Positions 34,076 to 44,127 are shown, counted from the first letter of the stretch. The stretch is 64,000 bases of DNA from DYIU01 sp038326775 (GCA_038326775.1 JBBQKJ010000002.1:62001-126000); one strand, 5' to 3'. Notes: a model not told the origin generated them from the letters alone. Numbers and translations: made by a program.

Positions 34076-35155
34076 GTGCTTAAGACGAGATGCAGGGCCT
34101 GCGGCGCCCCGAAGGTCGTTGGGACTTTTGGGCGATGGAATACCGACGGCACGATCACCTCCAGGTTCAGCAAGAAGGCGGTGCGGGCCTGTTTTGTCGA
34201 ATGCGAGGAGGCCCGGAGCCTGATCGACGGTATCTCCGCGCGCATAGGGTTCCCGATAGACCGCATCGTTGCCGAAGGAGAGCGGAAGGCCAACAGGAGG
34301 GTCGTCGGCGCTTTTCTCTCCACTGGAGGGGGGCTTTTCAACCCCCTGGCGCGCAGCCGCATCGGGGTCCCTTTCGCTATTGCGGCAACGCAGGCCATAG
34401 CGACCGGACTCGGTCACGGGATGACGGAACTGCTCGAGCACAGAAGGGGACAGCGGATAAGGGTGCGGGTGCACAGGCCGTACAGCGTTCCCCTTATCGC
34501 CGGCGACCTGTGGGGGACCTACGAAGCGTACTTCACGATGACTGCCTCGGCGACATGGGAATTGGAAGGCGACGCGGTCGTTATCACCATCGAAAAGGCG
34601 CAGGACTCCATGGTCTGGGTAGACCCCCTCCGGCTCAATCTTGAAAACAAGGCCACCAGCCCCGGAGAGGTCGAGCTGGACCGCTGTTCGCGTTGTGGTG
34701 TCCCCCTGGAAATGACCCGGACCGTTTCATGGGACACCGGCAGCGGAATAATGGTAAACAGGCTCACCGGCCGGCGCGAGATAACGATCATTGTCGAGGC
34801 GCTTAACGCCGTGATACGCGAGCTTACCGAAGAGCTGGGAGAGGAAGTCCCCAGGATGGTAAGCGAGATAGAGCGGGACTACGTAGCCGGGGTCATGGGG
34901 GGCATCCCGATGCCGAACACCACGCGCGAGTATAAGATGCTGCTCGGCGAGATGTGCGTGCTGGGGCACGGGAACCCGGTGGAGGTCTCAAAGGAAGCCG
35001 GCGTACTGTCGGTCAGGATAGATAGCCCGTTCTGCGAGCCGGTGCTCGCCGGCCGGGTGGCCGGCTACTTCCAGGTTCTCGAGGGTGTAAGGGCGGAGGC
35101 CACCTGGACGCCCGGCGACGAGGGGTACACCATAATCAAGGCCTTGCCAGCCTGA
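34076..35155 (+). CDS. Two-module CxxC/V4R-like protein, paralog A (unnamed family)
   Basis: 359 residues. I do not recognise a named family. Each half starts with a zinc-ribbon-like pair and a tryptophan motif: TRCRACGAPKVVGTFGRWNT followed by DGTI (residues 4-27), and DRCSRCGVPLEMTRTVSWDT followed by GSGI near 203. Both are followed by a helical segment (IGFPIDRIVAEGERKANRRV; EELGEEVPRMVSEIERDY), a GHG or GHGNPVEV glycine motif and a beta-rich part with P-x-x-x-G-x-L/V-x-G (PLIAGDLWGTYEAYF; PVLAGRVAGYFQVL). That tail resembles the V4R (vinyl-4-reductase-like) small-molecule-binding fold. A distant paralog is at 42415. The start codon at 34076 is GTG. The gene follows the DUF2088 gene by 27 bases. 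Confidence 0.6.
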   Translation: MLKTRCRACGAPKVVGTFGRWNTDGTITSRFSKKAVRACFVECEEARSLIDGISARIGFPIDRIVAEGERKANRRVVGAFLSTGGGLFNPLARSRIGVPFAIAATQAIATGLGHGMTELLEHRRGQRIRVRVHRPYSVPLIAGDLWGTYEAYFTMTASATWELEGDAVVITIEKAQDSMVWVDPLRLNLENKATSPGEVELDRCSRCGVPLEMTRTVSWDTGSGIMVNRLTGRREITIIVEALNAVIRELTEELGEEVPRMVSEIERDYVAGVMGGIPMPNTTREYKMLLGEMCVLGHGNPVEVSKEAGVLSVRIDSPFCEPVLAGRVAGYFQVLEGVRAEATWTPGDEGYTIIKALPA

Positions 35156-35192
35156 ATCCACCTTCGTTGTCAGCACAATCGACTGCCCAGTC

Positions 35193-35221
35193 TTGCGCCG
35201 ATGTCCGAAAGTCGATAATCT
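35193..35221 (+). promoter_or_regulatory. Weak promoter candidate before the desaturase-like gene
   Basis: TTGCGC at 35193-35198, a 17-base spacer, and TAATCT at 35216-35221. Both boxes are only partial matches. Support comes from position, about 50 bases before the gene. Confidence 0.3.
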
Positions 35222-35269
35222 ACCCGAAGAGAGCTTCCCGGCAGTTTACGGAAAGATAGAGGAAGACCA

Positions 35270-36658
35270 TTGGCTGAAAAGTATGACGCGATAGTTGTCG
35301 GCGCGGGCATCGCCGGGCTCGGCGTCGCCGGCCTCCTGCAGCGGGCGGGGATGAACACCCTTTGCGTCGAGAAGGATGACCGTGCCGGTGGGAGGATGCA
35401 GGGCTTCGACCTCGAGGGTGGTTGGAGGCTTGACATCGGGCTCCACATGGCGGAGCTCGGCGACGCCTCCTCGGCGGACATGATCGTGAAGGAGGTCGGC
35501 AAGGAGGTCGAGTGGGCCGGCTTCTCGGAGACAGTCGAGATATTCCGCGAAGGCCGCTGGAACACCCTGCAGGATATGATAGTCGCCGCGCCGCAGGACA
35601 TCGAAGAGATAAAGCGCGTGATGAAGCTCATCGCGACCATGGACGACGCGACCCTCGAGTCGACCGACCTGGCGAGCTGGGGCGATTGGCTGGGCGCCAA
35701 CACCACCTCGGCGGTCTGCCGGGAGCTGTTCGAGGTCAACGGCATGATAATGACCACCGTGCCCGACCCTTACGAGATGTCCGCCGGAGAGATACTCTAC
35801 ATCTCACGCGAGAACCTCCTCAAAAAAAGGAACGTCCTGACGGCGGCTTACCCGAAAGGCGGGATGCTGGGAATCATCAACCCACAGAGGGAGGCTTTCG
35901 AGGAAGCCGGGGGGACCCTCATGCTCGGCACCGAGGTCGACTCGGTGCTCTTCGAGGGCGGCAAGGCCGGGGGGGTAGCGGTACGCAAGAAGAGCCTCTC
36001 GCCGTACCCGGGGTGGTTCTACATGGACGACCTGGCGGTGATAGAAGCGCCGGTGGTGGTATGCGCGCTGCCCCTGTGGAGCCTTGACAGGGTGTTGGAC
36101 ATGAACCCGAAGACGGCGGCCCTGCCTGAGTGGTGGATAAAGAGGTACGAGGACCTGAAGTACGAGACGACCGGGCTCATCGGCTACACCGTGGCTTTGA
36201 GCGAGCCGGTCTACGACAGGCCCAACTTCCTCTCCGCGCTTACCCTCGACCATACCGGCATGCCGTTCCAGGCGTTCGTGCCCTCGGCGTTCGACCCCGG
36301 GGTGGCTCCCGAGGGGAAGTCCCTTCTCCAGACTGACTGCGTGGTCGAGGTGGGCCAGATCTTCGATAAGTTCGAGCTGGACCGGCTGCTGGGCTCGATG
36401 TGGACTGACATCCAGGAGATGTTCCCGGGAATCGACGAGAAAGTCGAGTGGAAGTTCGCCTACAAGTGCGTGGGCTGCGATGGGCTGGCCCGCAAGCCCG
36501 GGCAGGTGGGGGCGTTCAAGCCGGATGTTGTCGCTCCGGGTGTGCAGGGGCTCTATTTCGCCGGCGACACCTACCGCGGCCGCGGCCTCGCGCTGAACAG
36601 CGCGGCGCTGTCCGGCAAGACCTGCGCCGAGAAGGTGCTCGAGAAATACGGGCCTTGA
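35270..36658 (+). CDS. FAD-dependent oxidoreductase, phytoene desaturase/amine oxidase fold
   Basis: 462 residues. The N-terminal dinucleotide fold reads AIVVGAGIAGLGVAGLLQRA with the acidic end of strand two in CVEKDDRAGGRM, typical of CrtI and related flavoproteins. The C-terminal FAD motif is GLYFAGDTYRGRGLALNSAA. The middle substrate domain is not similar to any specific enzyme I know. No carotenoid genes (crtB, crtE) are nearby, so carotenoid synthesis is not indicated. The start is TTG at 35270 after GAGGAAG. A strong terminator follows at 36719. The substrate is unknown. Confidence 0.8.
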   Translation: MAEKYDAIVVGAGIAGLGVAGLLQRAGMNTLCVEKDDRAGGRMQGFDLEGGWRLDIGLHMAELGDASSADMIVKEVGKEVEWAGFSETVEIFREGRWNTLQDMIVAAPQDIEEIKRVMKLIATMDDATLESTDLASWGDWLGANTTSAVCRELFEVNGMIMTTVPDPYEMSAGEILYISRENLLKKRNVLTAAYPKGGMLGIINPQREAFEEAGGTLMLGTEVDSVLFEGGKAGGVAVRKKSLSPYPGWFYMDDLAVIEAPVVVCALPLWSLDRVLDMNPKTAALPEWWIKRYEDLKYETTGLIGYTVALSEPVYDRPNFLSALTLDHTGMPFQAFVPSAFDPGVAPEGKSLLQTDCVVEVGQIFDKFELDRLLGSMWTDIQEMFPGIDEKVEWKFAYKCVGCDGLARKPGQVGAFKPDVVAPGVQGLYFAGDTYRGRGLALNSAALSGKTCAEKVLEKYGP

Positions 36659-36718
36659 GGGCGCGTCCCGAGGCTGCGGTGTGGCCGCCTCCGCGGCAAG
36701 AGACGCGTTCGCTTTTCG

Positions 36719-36759
36719 CGAAGGGCCATCTCCGACAAAGGAAATGGCCCTTCGTTTTT
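36719..36759 (+). terminator. Rho-independent terminator after the desaturase-like gene
   Basis: A perfect 11-base-pair stem CGAAGGGCCAT/ATGGCCCTTCG (36719-36729 with 36744-36754, 14-base loop) is followed by TTTTT (36755-36759). This is the clearest intrinsic terminator in the window. It separates the accessory genes from ispE. Confidence 0.9.
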
Positions 36760-36808
36760 GGTATGTTTATACAGGCATGGAGAGGCGGGAGCCCGACAAG
36801 GAGGCGTG

Positions 36809-37720
36809 ATGCTCGGGGCGAAGGCGGTGGCCCGCGCGAAGATCAACCTGTTCCTCGAGGTGTGGCCGCGCCGCGATGACGGCTACCACGAAGTCCGCTC
36901 GGTGATGCAGTCGCTGGAGCTTTCCGACGAGCTCTACTTCCGGCGCACCGACGGCTCCGGCGGCGGCATAGTGATACGCTGCAACGATACGGGCGTCCCG
37001 GCCACGAGTGAGAACCTGGTGTGGAAGGCCATCGAGGTCTTTGACGAAAGGACCGCGTCGATGTCGGGCAGCGGCATCGAGGTCCTCATCAACAAGCGCA
37101 TCCCCATCGGGGCCGGCCTCGCGGGGGGCAGCGCCGACGCGGCCGCCGCCCTCCTCGCGATGAATCATATCTTCGAACTGGAGATGCCCCTTGATGTCCT
37201 TGCCGAAATGGGTGCGCTGGTTGGCTCTGACGTGCCGTTCTGCATGCTGGGCGGGACGGCGCTGGTCACCGGCAGGGGAGAGCTGGTCGAGCATCTCGAC
37301 CCCCTGCCGCCGTACCAGGTCGTCCTGGCCTCCACGGGGAAGGAGGTTTCCACGAGGGAGGTGTACGAGCGGTTTGACTCCCTTGGCTCGGGTTCTTCCG
37401 CAGCGCCCGAGTTGTTGGAAAGCACTTTCAAAGCGCTCCTCGAAGGCATCAGAAACCGTGATTTTGAGCGTATTTATCCCAACTTGCACAACAGTCTTGA
37501 ATCTGCAACGATAGCCGGGGGCCGGGTCGAGCAATATAAGGACGTGGCTCGAGGGGCCGGGGCGTCAGCGGCACTGATGACCGGCTCCGGCCCCACCGTT
37601 TTCGCGCTGGTGTCCGGAATGGAGCAGGCGGCGGAGGTAGCATGGGAGCTGGAGAAGGCGGCGCCCGTAACAATCGTGACCAGCTTCGCCGGCCGGGGCG
37701 CGGAGATCTCCGCGGTATGA
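36809..37720 (+). CDS. ispE: 4-diphosphocytidyl-2-C-methyl-D-erythritol kinase
   Basis: 303 residues. It phosphorylates CDP-methylerythritol in the MEP isoprenoid pathway. GHMP kinase motifs are AVARAKINLFLEVWPRRDDG with YHEV, PIGAGLAGGSADAAAALLAM (ATP loop) and ALMTGSGPTVFALV near the C-terminus. ATG at 36809 directly follows GGAGGCGTG; an upstream TTG near 36758 lies at the terminator T tract and is rejected. ispE before glmU-prs is usual in Actinomycetota. A tRNA-Gln gene follows 13 bases after the stop. Confidence 0.95.
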   Translation: MLGAKAVARAKINLFLEVWPRRDDGYHEVRSVMQSLELSDELYFRRTDGSGGGIVIRCNDTGVPATSENLVWKAIEVFDERTASMSGSGIEVLINKRIPIGAGLAGGSADAAAALLAMNHIFELEMPLDVLAEMGALVGSDVPFCMLGGTALVTGRGELVEHLDPLPPYQVVLASTGKEVSTREVYERFDSLGSGSSAAPELLESTFKALLEGIRNRDFERIYPNLHNSLESATIAGGRVEQYKDVARGAGASAALMTGSGPTVFALVSGMEQAAEVAWELEKAAPVTIVTSFAGRGAEISAV

Positions 37721-37733
37721 GAAATCCAGTTTT

Positions 37734-37804
37734 TGGGGTGTGGCCAAGTGGTAAGGCAGCGGCCTTTGGCGCCGCGATCGCAGGTTCGAATCCTGCCACC
37801 CCAG
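37734..37804 (+). tRNA. tRNA-Gln (anticodon TTG)
   Basis: A 71-base cloverleaf with the acceptor TGGGGTG/CACCCCA and discriminator G. The anticodon stem GCGGC/GCCGC encloses CTTTGGC, anticodon TTG. The T arm GCAGGTTCGAATCCTGC is perfect and the variable loop is short (4 bases). CCA is not encoded and must be added. It fits exactly between ispE and glmU on the same strand. Confidence 0.95.
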
Positions 37805-37912
37805 CTGTGCAAGCTGATGGCTTCGCAGGGTTCGAACCGGGGGACCGGATAATTGCGGCGGCGAGGGAGAAATGATTTCCCGTTTTGAGCAGCACGGACA
37901 TGGGGTAGTGGA

Positions 37913-39337
37913 GTGAAGTACGCCGAAGGAGCGCGGGAACAGCATACGCGAAAGAGCAACGACGGGCTCGCGGTGGTAATACTGGCCGCCGGCCTGGGAA
38001 AGCGCATGAAATCAGGGCTTCCGAAGGTTCTGCACCGGATGTGCGGCCGCACCCTGCTCGATTTCGTCCTCGGCGAGGTATCGGGCCTCGGCGCGGGGGA
38101 GGTCATCGTGGTCGTGGGGCACGGCTCGCGCGAGGTCTCCGGGCTGGTGGGCGACAGGGCGCGCTGCGTGGTGCAGGCGGAGCAGAACGGCACCGGGCAC
38201 GCGGTGATGGTGGCCCTCGAGGGGCTCGGCCCGGGCCTGGAGGAGGTGCTGGTCCTCCCCGGTGACACCCCTCTCATACGGCGCTCGACCCTCCAGTCGC
38301 TGCTGGAGGCGCGCCGCTCGGGCCCGGCGGCGGCTTCCCTGCTCACGGCGGAGCTTGACGACCCGACCGGTTACGGCAGGGTCATCAGGGACGGCGCCGG
38401 GGGCGCGAGAAAGATCGTCGAGGAGGCGGACGCCTCCTCCGACGAAAGAGCCGTGCGCGAGGTCAACGCGTGCACCTACGCGTTCGACCGCGCGCCGCTC
38501 GAGACGGCGCTGGGCGCGCTCACAACCGATAACGCCCAGGGCGAGTACTACCTCACCGGGGTGGTCGAGGAGTTTGCTCGGAAAGGCCTGGTGGTCGTCC
38601 CGGTGCCCGGGCCGGCCGAGGAGGCGCTCGGGGTCAACGACAGGGAGCAGCTCGCGGCGGCTTGCGCGATCATGAGGGCGCGAATAAACGGCGCGTTGAT
38701 GCTCGAGGGCGTGAGCCTGGTCGACCCTGAGCGGACCTACATCGACTACGGCGTTGAAGTGGGGCGCGATACCAGCATAATGCCGCTGGTGTTCCTGACC
38801 GGCGCGTCCAGGATCGGCGCCGGATGCCGCGTCGGCCCCTGCAGCGAGATCAACGACGCCGTGATAGGAGACGGCTGCGAGATAAGCTTCTCCTGGCTGG
38901 ACGGCTGCGAGGTCGCCGGCGGGGCCACTATCGGGCCGTACTCCAGGCTCAGGCCCGGCTGCAGGGTGGGGCCGGGGTGCAAGGTCGGCAGCTTTGTGGA
39001 GATGAAGAACACCGCGCTAGGCGCCGGCAGCAAGGTGCCGCACCTTTCCTACATGGGAGACGCCGTGATCGGAGAGGACGTCAATATCGGCGCGGGCAGC
39101 ATAACCTGCAACTATGACGGCGAGCGCAAGCACCGGACCGCCATCGGCGACCGCGCGTTCATCGGGAGCGACACCATGCTGGTCGCCCCTGTGAAGATCG
39201 GGGAAGACGCGGTGACCGGGGCCGGCTCCTCTATCTACGAGGACGTGCCGGACGGCGCCCTGGGCATCGAGAGGACCGAGCAGAAAAACGTGCGCGGCTG
39301 GCGCGACAGGAAAAAGAAGCATGGCCATGAGGGGTAA
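37913..39337 (+). CDS. glmU: Bifunctional GlmU: N-acetylglucosamine-1-P uridylyltransferase and glucosamine-1-P acetyltransferase
   Basis: 474 residues. It makes UDP-N-acetylglucosamine for peptidoglycan. The uridylyltransferase domain begins AVVILAAGLGKRMKSGLPKV, with VQAEQNGTGHAV and PGDTPLI. The acetyltransferase left-handed beta-helix at about 255-450 has hexapeptide repeats, and its signature is VNIGAGSITCNYDGERKHRT. The N-terminal extension of 17 residues before the first strand is probably non-essential. The start is GTG at 37913. Its end overlaps an upstream ATG in the prs frame. Confidence 0.96.
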   Translation: MKYAEGAREQHTRKSNDGLAVVILAAGLGKRMKSGLPKVLHRMCGRTLLDFVLGEVSGLGAGEVIVVVGHGSREVSGLVGDRARCVVQAEQNGTGHAVMVALEGLGPGLEEVLVLPGDTPLIRRSTLQSLLEARRSGPAAASLLTAELDDPTGYGRVIRDGAGGARKIVEEADASSDERAVREVNACTYAFDRAPLETALGALTTDNAQGEYYLTGVVEEFARKGLVVVPVPGPAEEALGVNDREQLAAACAIMRARINGALMLEGVSLVDPERTYIDYGVEVGRDTSIMPLVFLTGASRIGAGCRVGPCSEINDAVIGDGCEISFSWLDGCEVAGGATIGPYSRLRPGCRVGPGCKVGSFVEMKNTALGAGSKVPHLSYMGDAVIGEDVNIGAGSITCNYDGERKHRTAIGDRAFIGSDTMLVAPVKIGEDAVTGAGSSIYEDVPDGALGIERTEQKNVRGWRDRKKKHGHEG

Positions 39338-39389
39338 CAGCTCGCCGGAAAAGCGCTTTGAAGGCAACCGCCGAAAGGGAGGTAGCGAT

Positions 39390-40355
<966 letters not shown>

Positions 40356-40371
40356 ACTGGAGTGGTAGAAG

Positions 40372-41058
40372 TTGGAACTCAAGCTTAAAGCAAGAGCCCG
40401 GTCCGAGACCGGGAAGAGCGTCGCCAAGAAGATGCGCGCGCAGGGGGAGGTGCCGGCGGTGATGTACGGGCATGGGACCGAGCCCAGCTCGCTCGCCGTC
40501 AAGAGCGAGGAGCTGCAGGACGTGATTCATGGAGAGGCCGGGCTGAACGTCCTTCTCGAGCTGCAGGTGGTCGACGGCACGAAGAAAGACAGTCACCTGG
40601 TCATGATAAAGGAGCTGCAGAAGCACCCCTTCAAGGAGAAACTGCTTCACGTAGATTTCCTCAAAGTCGCGCGCGACGAAAAGGTCACCATGCGTGTCCC
40701 CTTCACCGTCACGGGCGAGGAGAGCTCGCTGGGACTTCGCGCCGGCGGGACCCTTCAGCACAACCTCTGGGAGGTCGAGGTGGAATGCCTGCCGACCGAG
40801 GTGCCCGACCACCTTTATATCGACATCTCTGAGACATCAGTCGGGGAGCACCTGAGCGTTGGCGACCTGAAGCCTTTGCCCGGCGTGACCATCCTCACCG
40901 AGCCGGAGGACATAATCCTGTCGATACTGGCGCCGCGCCTGGTGGTCGAGGGAGAGGAAGGCCTCGAGGAGGAAGTGGAGGCCGGGGAGGAGGAGGCGGC
41001 TGCGGAGGACAAAACCGCGGGGGCCGCCTCACCAGCGAGTGGCGAGGAACAAGAATAG
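40372..41058 (+). CDS. rplY: Ribosomal protein bL25/general stress protein CTC
   Basis: 228 residues. It binds 5S rRNA, with an added TL5-type C-terminal domain. The N-terminal part reads LKLKARARSETGKSVAKKMR and the RNA-contacting segment is KHPFKEKLLHVDFL. The C-terminal domain shows VPDHLYIDISETSVGEHLSV. The tail is acidic (Glu/Ala rich, about 35 residues). The start is TTG at 40372 after GGAGTGG. It overlaps the pth start by 20 bases. Confidence 0.94.
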   Translation: MELKLKARARSETGKSVAKKMRAQGEVPAVMYGHGTEPSSLAVKSEELQDVIHGEAGLNVLLELQVVDGTKKDSHLVMIKELQKHPFKEKLLHVDFLKVARDEKVTMRVPFTVTGEESSLGLRAGGTLQHNLWEVEVECLPTEVPDHLYIDISETSVGEHLSVGDLKPLPGVTILTEPEDIILSILAPRLVVEGEEGLEEEVEAGEEEAAAEDKTAGAASPASGEEQE

Positions 41059-41668
41059 GCCGGGCCGCGGCTCTGTCCGGCGGGGGGCCCCGGTACTTGG
41101 ATTCCTGGAACGCGGCGGCGGGCCGGTCCTGGTCGTGGGGCTCGGAAACCCCGGGCGCAGGTACCGGTCGACCCGGCACAACGTGGGGCACATGGCCGCC
41201 GACCTGCTGGTAGAGCGAGGCGCCCTTCTCGCCCGTAGCAGGTGGCCGGATGGAGAGCTGGCTCTTATCGAGGGCGCCGGCCGGCGGTTCCTGGTGCTGA
41301 AGCCATCCACCTTCATGAACGAAAGCGGTCGCGCGGTCGCGCAGGTCCTCAAGACCTACGGGCTTGATTCAAATAGCATTGTGGTCATCCATGACGATAT
41401 CGACGTCCCCCTCGGGGACGTCCGCGTCAAACACGGGGGCGGCACGGCGGGGCACCGGGGCCTGGAATCGCTGGTGCGTGAGACCGGCGGCGCGGGATTC
41501 GCACGCGTGCGAGTAGGGGTAGGACGCCCGCCGGCGGGAGTGGACCCCGCCGAATACGTCCTGCGGGGCTTCCCGGCCGAAGAGCTCGAGCAGGCCCGGG
41601 ATTCCGTGGAGGAGGCTGCCCGGGCCGCGCGGGATATCGTGTCGGGGGCGAAGAGCGGGAGCGGCTAG
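41039..41668 (+). CDS. pth: Peptidyl-tRNA hydrolase
   Basis: 209 residues. It frees tRNAs from stalled peptides. The catalytic His is in VVGLGNPGRRYRSTRHNVGH, and the Asp loop is IHDDIDVPLGDVRVKHGGG, followed by GTAGHRGLESL. The first 28 residues are an extension rich in Arg and Gly, and a start closer to the conserved VLVVGLGNPG is possible. GTG at 41039 overlaps rplY. In most relatives mfd follows; here about 2.6 kb of other genes is inserted. Confidence 0.94.
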   Translation: MARNKNRPGRGSVRRGAPVLGFLERGGGPVLVVGLGNPGRRYRSTRHNVGHMAADLLVERGALLARSRWPDGELALIEGAGRRFLVLKPSTFMNESGRAVAQVLKTYGLDSNSIVVIHDDIDVPLGDVRVKHGGGTAGHRGLESLVRETGGAGFARVRVGVGRPPAGVDPAEYVLRGFPAEELEQARDSVEEAARAARDIVSGAKSGSG

Positions 41669-41761
41669 GCGTCCCGTGTGTTCGCGGCTGCGGCATGAAT
41701 AACTGTCTCGACATGAAAGCAGCCGGCGCGGCCGGGCTTTACAAGAAGGCCAGCGATCAAT

Positions 41762-42376
41762 ATGAGAGCAAGAACCTGGGAACGTGGATCAGGTAGCCCC
41801 GGGGTGCTGCTGCTGGCGGCGCTCCTCGCTGTCGTCCTCCTGGCGGCCGGCTGCGGCCTTCAGACAGAGGAGGCCAACAAGCAGCTCGCCAGTGCCACCG
41901 GGCAGCAGGAGAACGCCGAAGCGATACTGGTCCGCGTCAAGGCGTTCCCAGCGGAGTGGGAGGCCCTCTTCAACGTCGGGAAGGTCGGGCCCGACCAGGT
42001 GAACGCGGCCCGGCAGCTCCTGCAGGCGCGCGAGGCGGACCTGGACGCCCTGGACAAGGCGCTCGGGGCCTGGGAAGACGACTTGCGCGCCATCGCAAAG
42101 CTGAATGTCGAACAGGCGGTGAAGGATTATGTGCGCCTGAAGATCATCGCGGTAAGATGCTGGCAGGACTATGTGACCACGTACCTGCGCCCGCTTATCG
42201 CGTCATACGGTGGGATGGTAGAGATAATTGCTTATGGCAGGCCTTTAAGCGAGCAGAGCGCGAAGGCACAGGAAATAACCAACCTGGTCAGCGAGTCGGC
42301 CCAGGGGCTCGAGGAGTGCCGCGCCGCCGAGAAAAAGGCCGACGACTATTTCAGGGAGAACAAGCTGGGCAAGTAA
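41762..42376 (+). CDS. Hypothetical lipoprotein
   Basis: 204 residues. The N-terminal signal segment is LLLAALLAVVLLAAGC, with a lipobox whose Cys is near residue 31, so it should be lipid-anchored outside the membrane. The rest is helical and rich in Ala, Glu and Gln, with no recognised domain. It converges on the 42415 gene. Function unknown. Confidence 0.75.
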   Translation: MRARTWERGSGSPGVLLLAALLAVVLLAAGCGLQTEEANKQLASATGQQENAEAILVRVKAFPAEWEALFNVGKVGPDQVNAARQLLQAREADLDALDKALGAWEDDLRAIAKLNVEQAVKDYVRLKIIAVRCWQDYVTTYLRPLIASYGGMVEIIAYGRPLSEQSAKAQEITNLVSESAQGLEECRAAEKKADDYFRENKLGK

Positions 42377-42414
42377 TGCCCGGCGGCCAGTACTCGTTGA
42401 CGCGGGGGTCGGCT

Positions 42415-43479
42415 TCAGGCGCGCAGCGAAAAGGTCAGGTCGCCGTCTTCGGCCAGCGACCAGTCGAGCCCGGCTGTCGAACCGGTCATGAACTCGAAGA
42501 GGGCCGCGGCGGTGCCCAACAGCACCAGGGGAACGGCGGGGTTCTCGATGCGGGCGGTATATCCGCCCTCCACCGTCTCCATCGAGACCAGGTTGCCCAT
42601 GCCCTGCATCGCGAGCCAACCCTTCAGCCAACCCTTCAGGTCCGCGCCACCCATCGCTTTGCTTTGCTTGCCCATCCTGCTTGCGACATGCATACGCTGG
42701 GCCTCGATGATGGCCTCGGGAATCGACTCGCCCAGCTCTCGCTCCAGCTCGTCAAAGACCGCCTGCAGGCCGGCCGGGCCGAAGACGGCGTAGCGGATGC
42801 CGGTTGCTTCGTGGATGATGGTCCCGGCGCTGGTGTCCCATTTGAACTGGGATATTTCGAGCGGTACGCTGCAGCGGGGGCAGAGATCGTAGAAGATATT
42901 GCCGGGCTTGCGGGGCGGCGCCTTCGGCATCAGGCGGCCCTGGAGCTCGGGCGCGTGAGGCTCGTGGTGTGTCGTGACAAGGAAGGTGTTCGGCTCGGTC
43001 TCTTCAAAGGAGATCCTGGCCTCCTGCTTTCGGATCGCCTCGGTTGCGCCCCTCATGTCGCCGCAGAAGAGCTTGAGCGAGTACGGGTTCCGTATCTGGT
43101 TCTTCATTACCATTTCTTTCCAGTTGACCTCGACGGTCTCGATGTCGCCGTAGCCCATCACCCTGCCCTGGTTCACCACCTTGCTCACTATCCGTTCCAG
43201 GCCCACCAGGCGGGCGGCGGTGCCCCTGAAACCCCGCAGCAGGTGGGAGATGTAGGCCGCGGTCGCCCTGGCCTTGCTTTCGACGACTATCTTCTCGATG
43301 GGAATGCCGATGAGTTGTTCTATGTTAGTGAAGAGGGCTTCGATTCCTTCGGAGTCGAAGAATATCATCCGGTGGTCCCGGTCCCGTCTCTGGGAGATCG
43401 TGCCATCGGAGTTCCAGATGTGGTCCTTGCCCATGCGGAGCGGGACTCCGCAGGTCTTGCATTGCTTGAAAGCCGCCAT
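42415..43479 (-). CDS. Two-module CxxC/V4R-like protein, paralog B (unnamed family)
   Basis: 354 residues, sharing the layout of the protein at 34076. Module 1: KQCKTCGVPLRMGKDHIWNS then DGTI, then IGIPIEKIVVESKARATAAY and later YSLKLFCGDMRGATEAI. Module 2: DLCPRCSVPLEISQFKWDTS then AGTI, then LGESIPEAIIEAQR and PLVLLGTAAALFEFMTG. The two pairs of cysteines could bind zinc. The start is ATG at 43479. A promoter at 43513-43541 lies downstream of the alternative ATG at 43551, which supports the shorter start. The gene is on the strand opposite its neighbours. It has diverged strongly from paralog A. Function unknown; small-molecule binding is an inference. Confidence 0.6.
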   Translation of the reverse strand: MAAFKQCKTCGVPLRMGKDHIWNSDGTISQRRDRDHRMIFFDSEGIEALFTNIEQLIGIPIEKIVVESKARATAAYISHLLRGFRGTAARLVGLERIVSKVVNQGRVMGYGDIETVEVNWKEMVMKNQIRNPYSLKLFCGDMRGATEAIRKQEARISFEETEPNTFLVTTHHEPHAPELQGRLMPKAPPRKPGNIFYDLCPRCSVPLEISQFKWDTSAGTIIHEATGIRYAVFGPAGLQAVFDELERELGESIPEAIIEAQRMHVASRMGKQSKAMGGADLKGWLKGWLAMQGMGNLVSMETVEGGYTARIENPAVPLVLLGTAAALFEFMTGSTAGLDWSLAEDGDLTFSLRA

Positions 43480-43512
43480 TTGTTCACCGTTCCTCGTTGC
43501 CGTCACAGCTGG

Positions 43513-43541
43513 ATTATATTGGCTGGAAAGCGTACAGTCAA
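43513..43541 (-). promoter_or_regulatory. Near-consensus promoter of paralog B
   Basis: On the minus strand TTGACT (43541-43536), a 17-base spacer and a perfect TATAAT (43518-43513). Transcription would begin about 27 bases before the ATG at 43479, which fixes that as the start. Confidence 0.75.
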
Positions 43542-43611
43542 AACGCGCCATTGCGGTGCGTCGCGGCCGCCGGATATCATGTCTGTTTGGCGCTTGTGCC
43601 GCGGAGGTGAG

Positions 43612-44127
43612 GTGGAGAAGGCGCGGGATGCTCGAGACGGGAAGGCCCGGTCGAAAATGCCCTCAGAAGAGAGAAAGCCAAAGACCTTCGAGCTTGCGGA
43701 AAAGCTGCTCGAAGCGTTTGTGGATGCCTACCCGGACATGCCTGCCAGCGATGCCCGGCACGCGGCCAGGAACCTCACCCAGGTGCTGGCCGGGGTAATC
43801 GACATAGGAGAAAAGGCGGGCGGCGAAGGAGATATGACCCACATGGACGCGGCCAATGCGTTCGCGTACTGGTGTGTGACAGGCACCTATCTCGAGGAGA
43901 TCCATAATGGCAGGCGGGACAGTGGGCTCGCGGACCCCTCCTCGCCTCACCTCACTGACGAGGAGATGCGGAAGTTGACGGGGCAATTCGCGATGAGGGC
44001 GGCCGACATGATGTTATGCTTCGAGGTTCTCAGCGGTTATCCCGAGATGCGCAAGGCCTTCATTACTGGCACTATCGCGCTTGGAATCTCTGATTGGGAG
44101 AGGAACCGGGGGAAGCTAAGTTCCTGA
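43612..44127 (+). CDS. Small helical protein of unknown function
   Basis: 171 residues from GTG at 43612, which follows GGAGG at four bases. It is a soluble, mostly helical protein with Lys/Glu-rich ends and segments such as FELAEKLLEAFVDAYPDMP and AMRAADMMLCFEVLSGYPEM. I recognise no domain. A much longer frame reaching back to 41956 is a chance frame over the lipoprotein and paralog B. It is divergent from paralog B across a 130-base gap and is followed by mfd after 156 bases. Confidence 0.65.
   Translation: MEKARDARDGKARSKMPSEERKPKTFELAEKLLEAFVDAYPDMPASDARHAARNLTQVLAGVIDIGEKAGGEGDMTHMDAANAFAYWCVTGTYLEEIHNGRRDSGLADPSSPHLTDEEMRKLTGQFAMRAADMMLCFEVLSGYPEMRKAFITGTIALGISDWERNRGKLSS

Noticed and set aside
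41956..43611. The long upstream part of an open frame that ends in the small helical protein
   Set aside because: It crosses the lipoprotein and paralog B in other frames. Only the part from 43612 has a ribosome site and protein-like composition.
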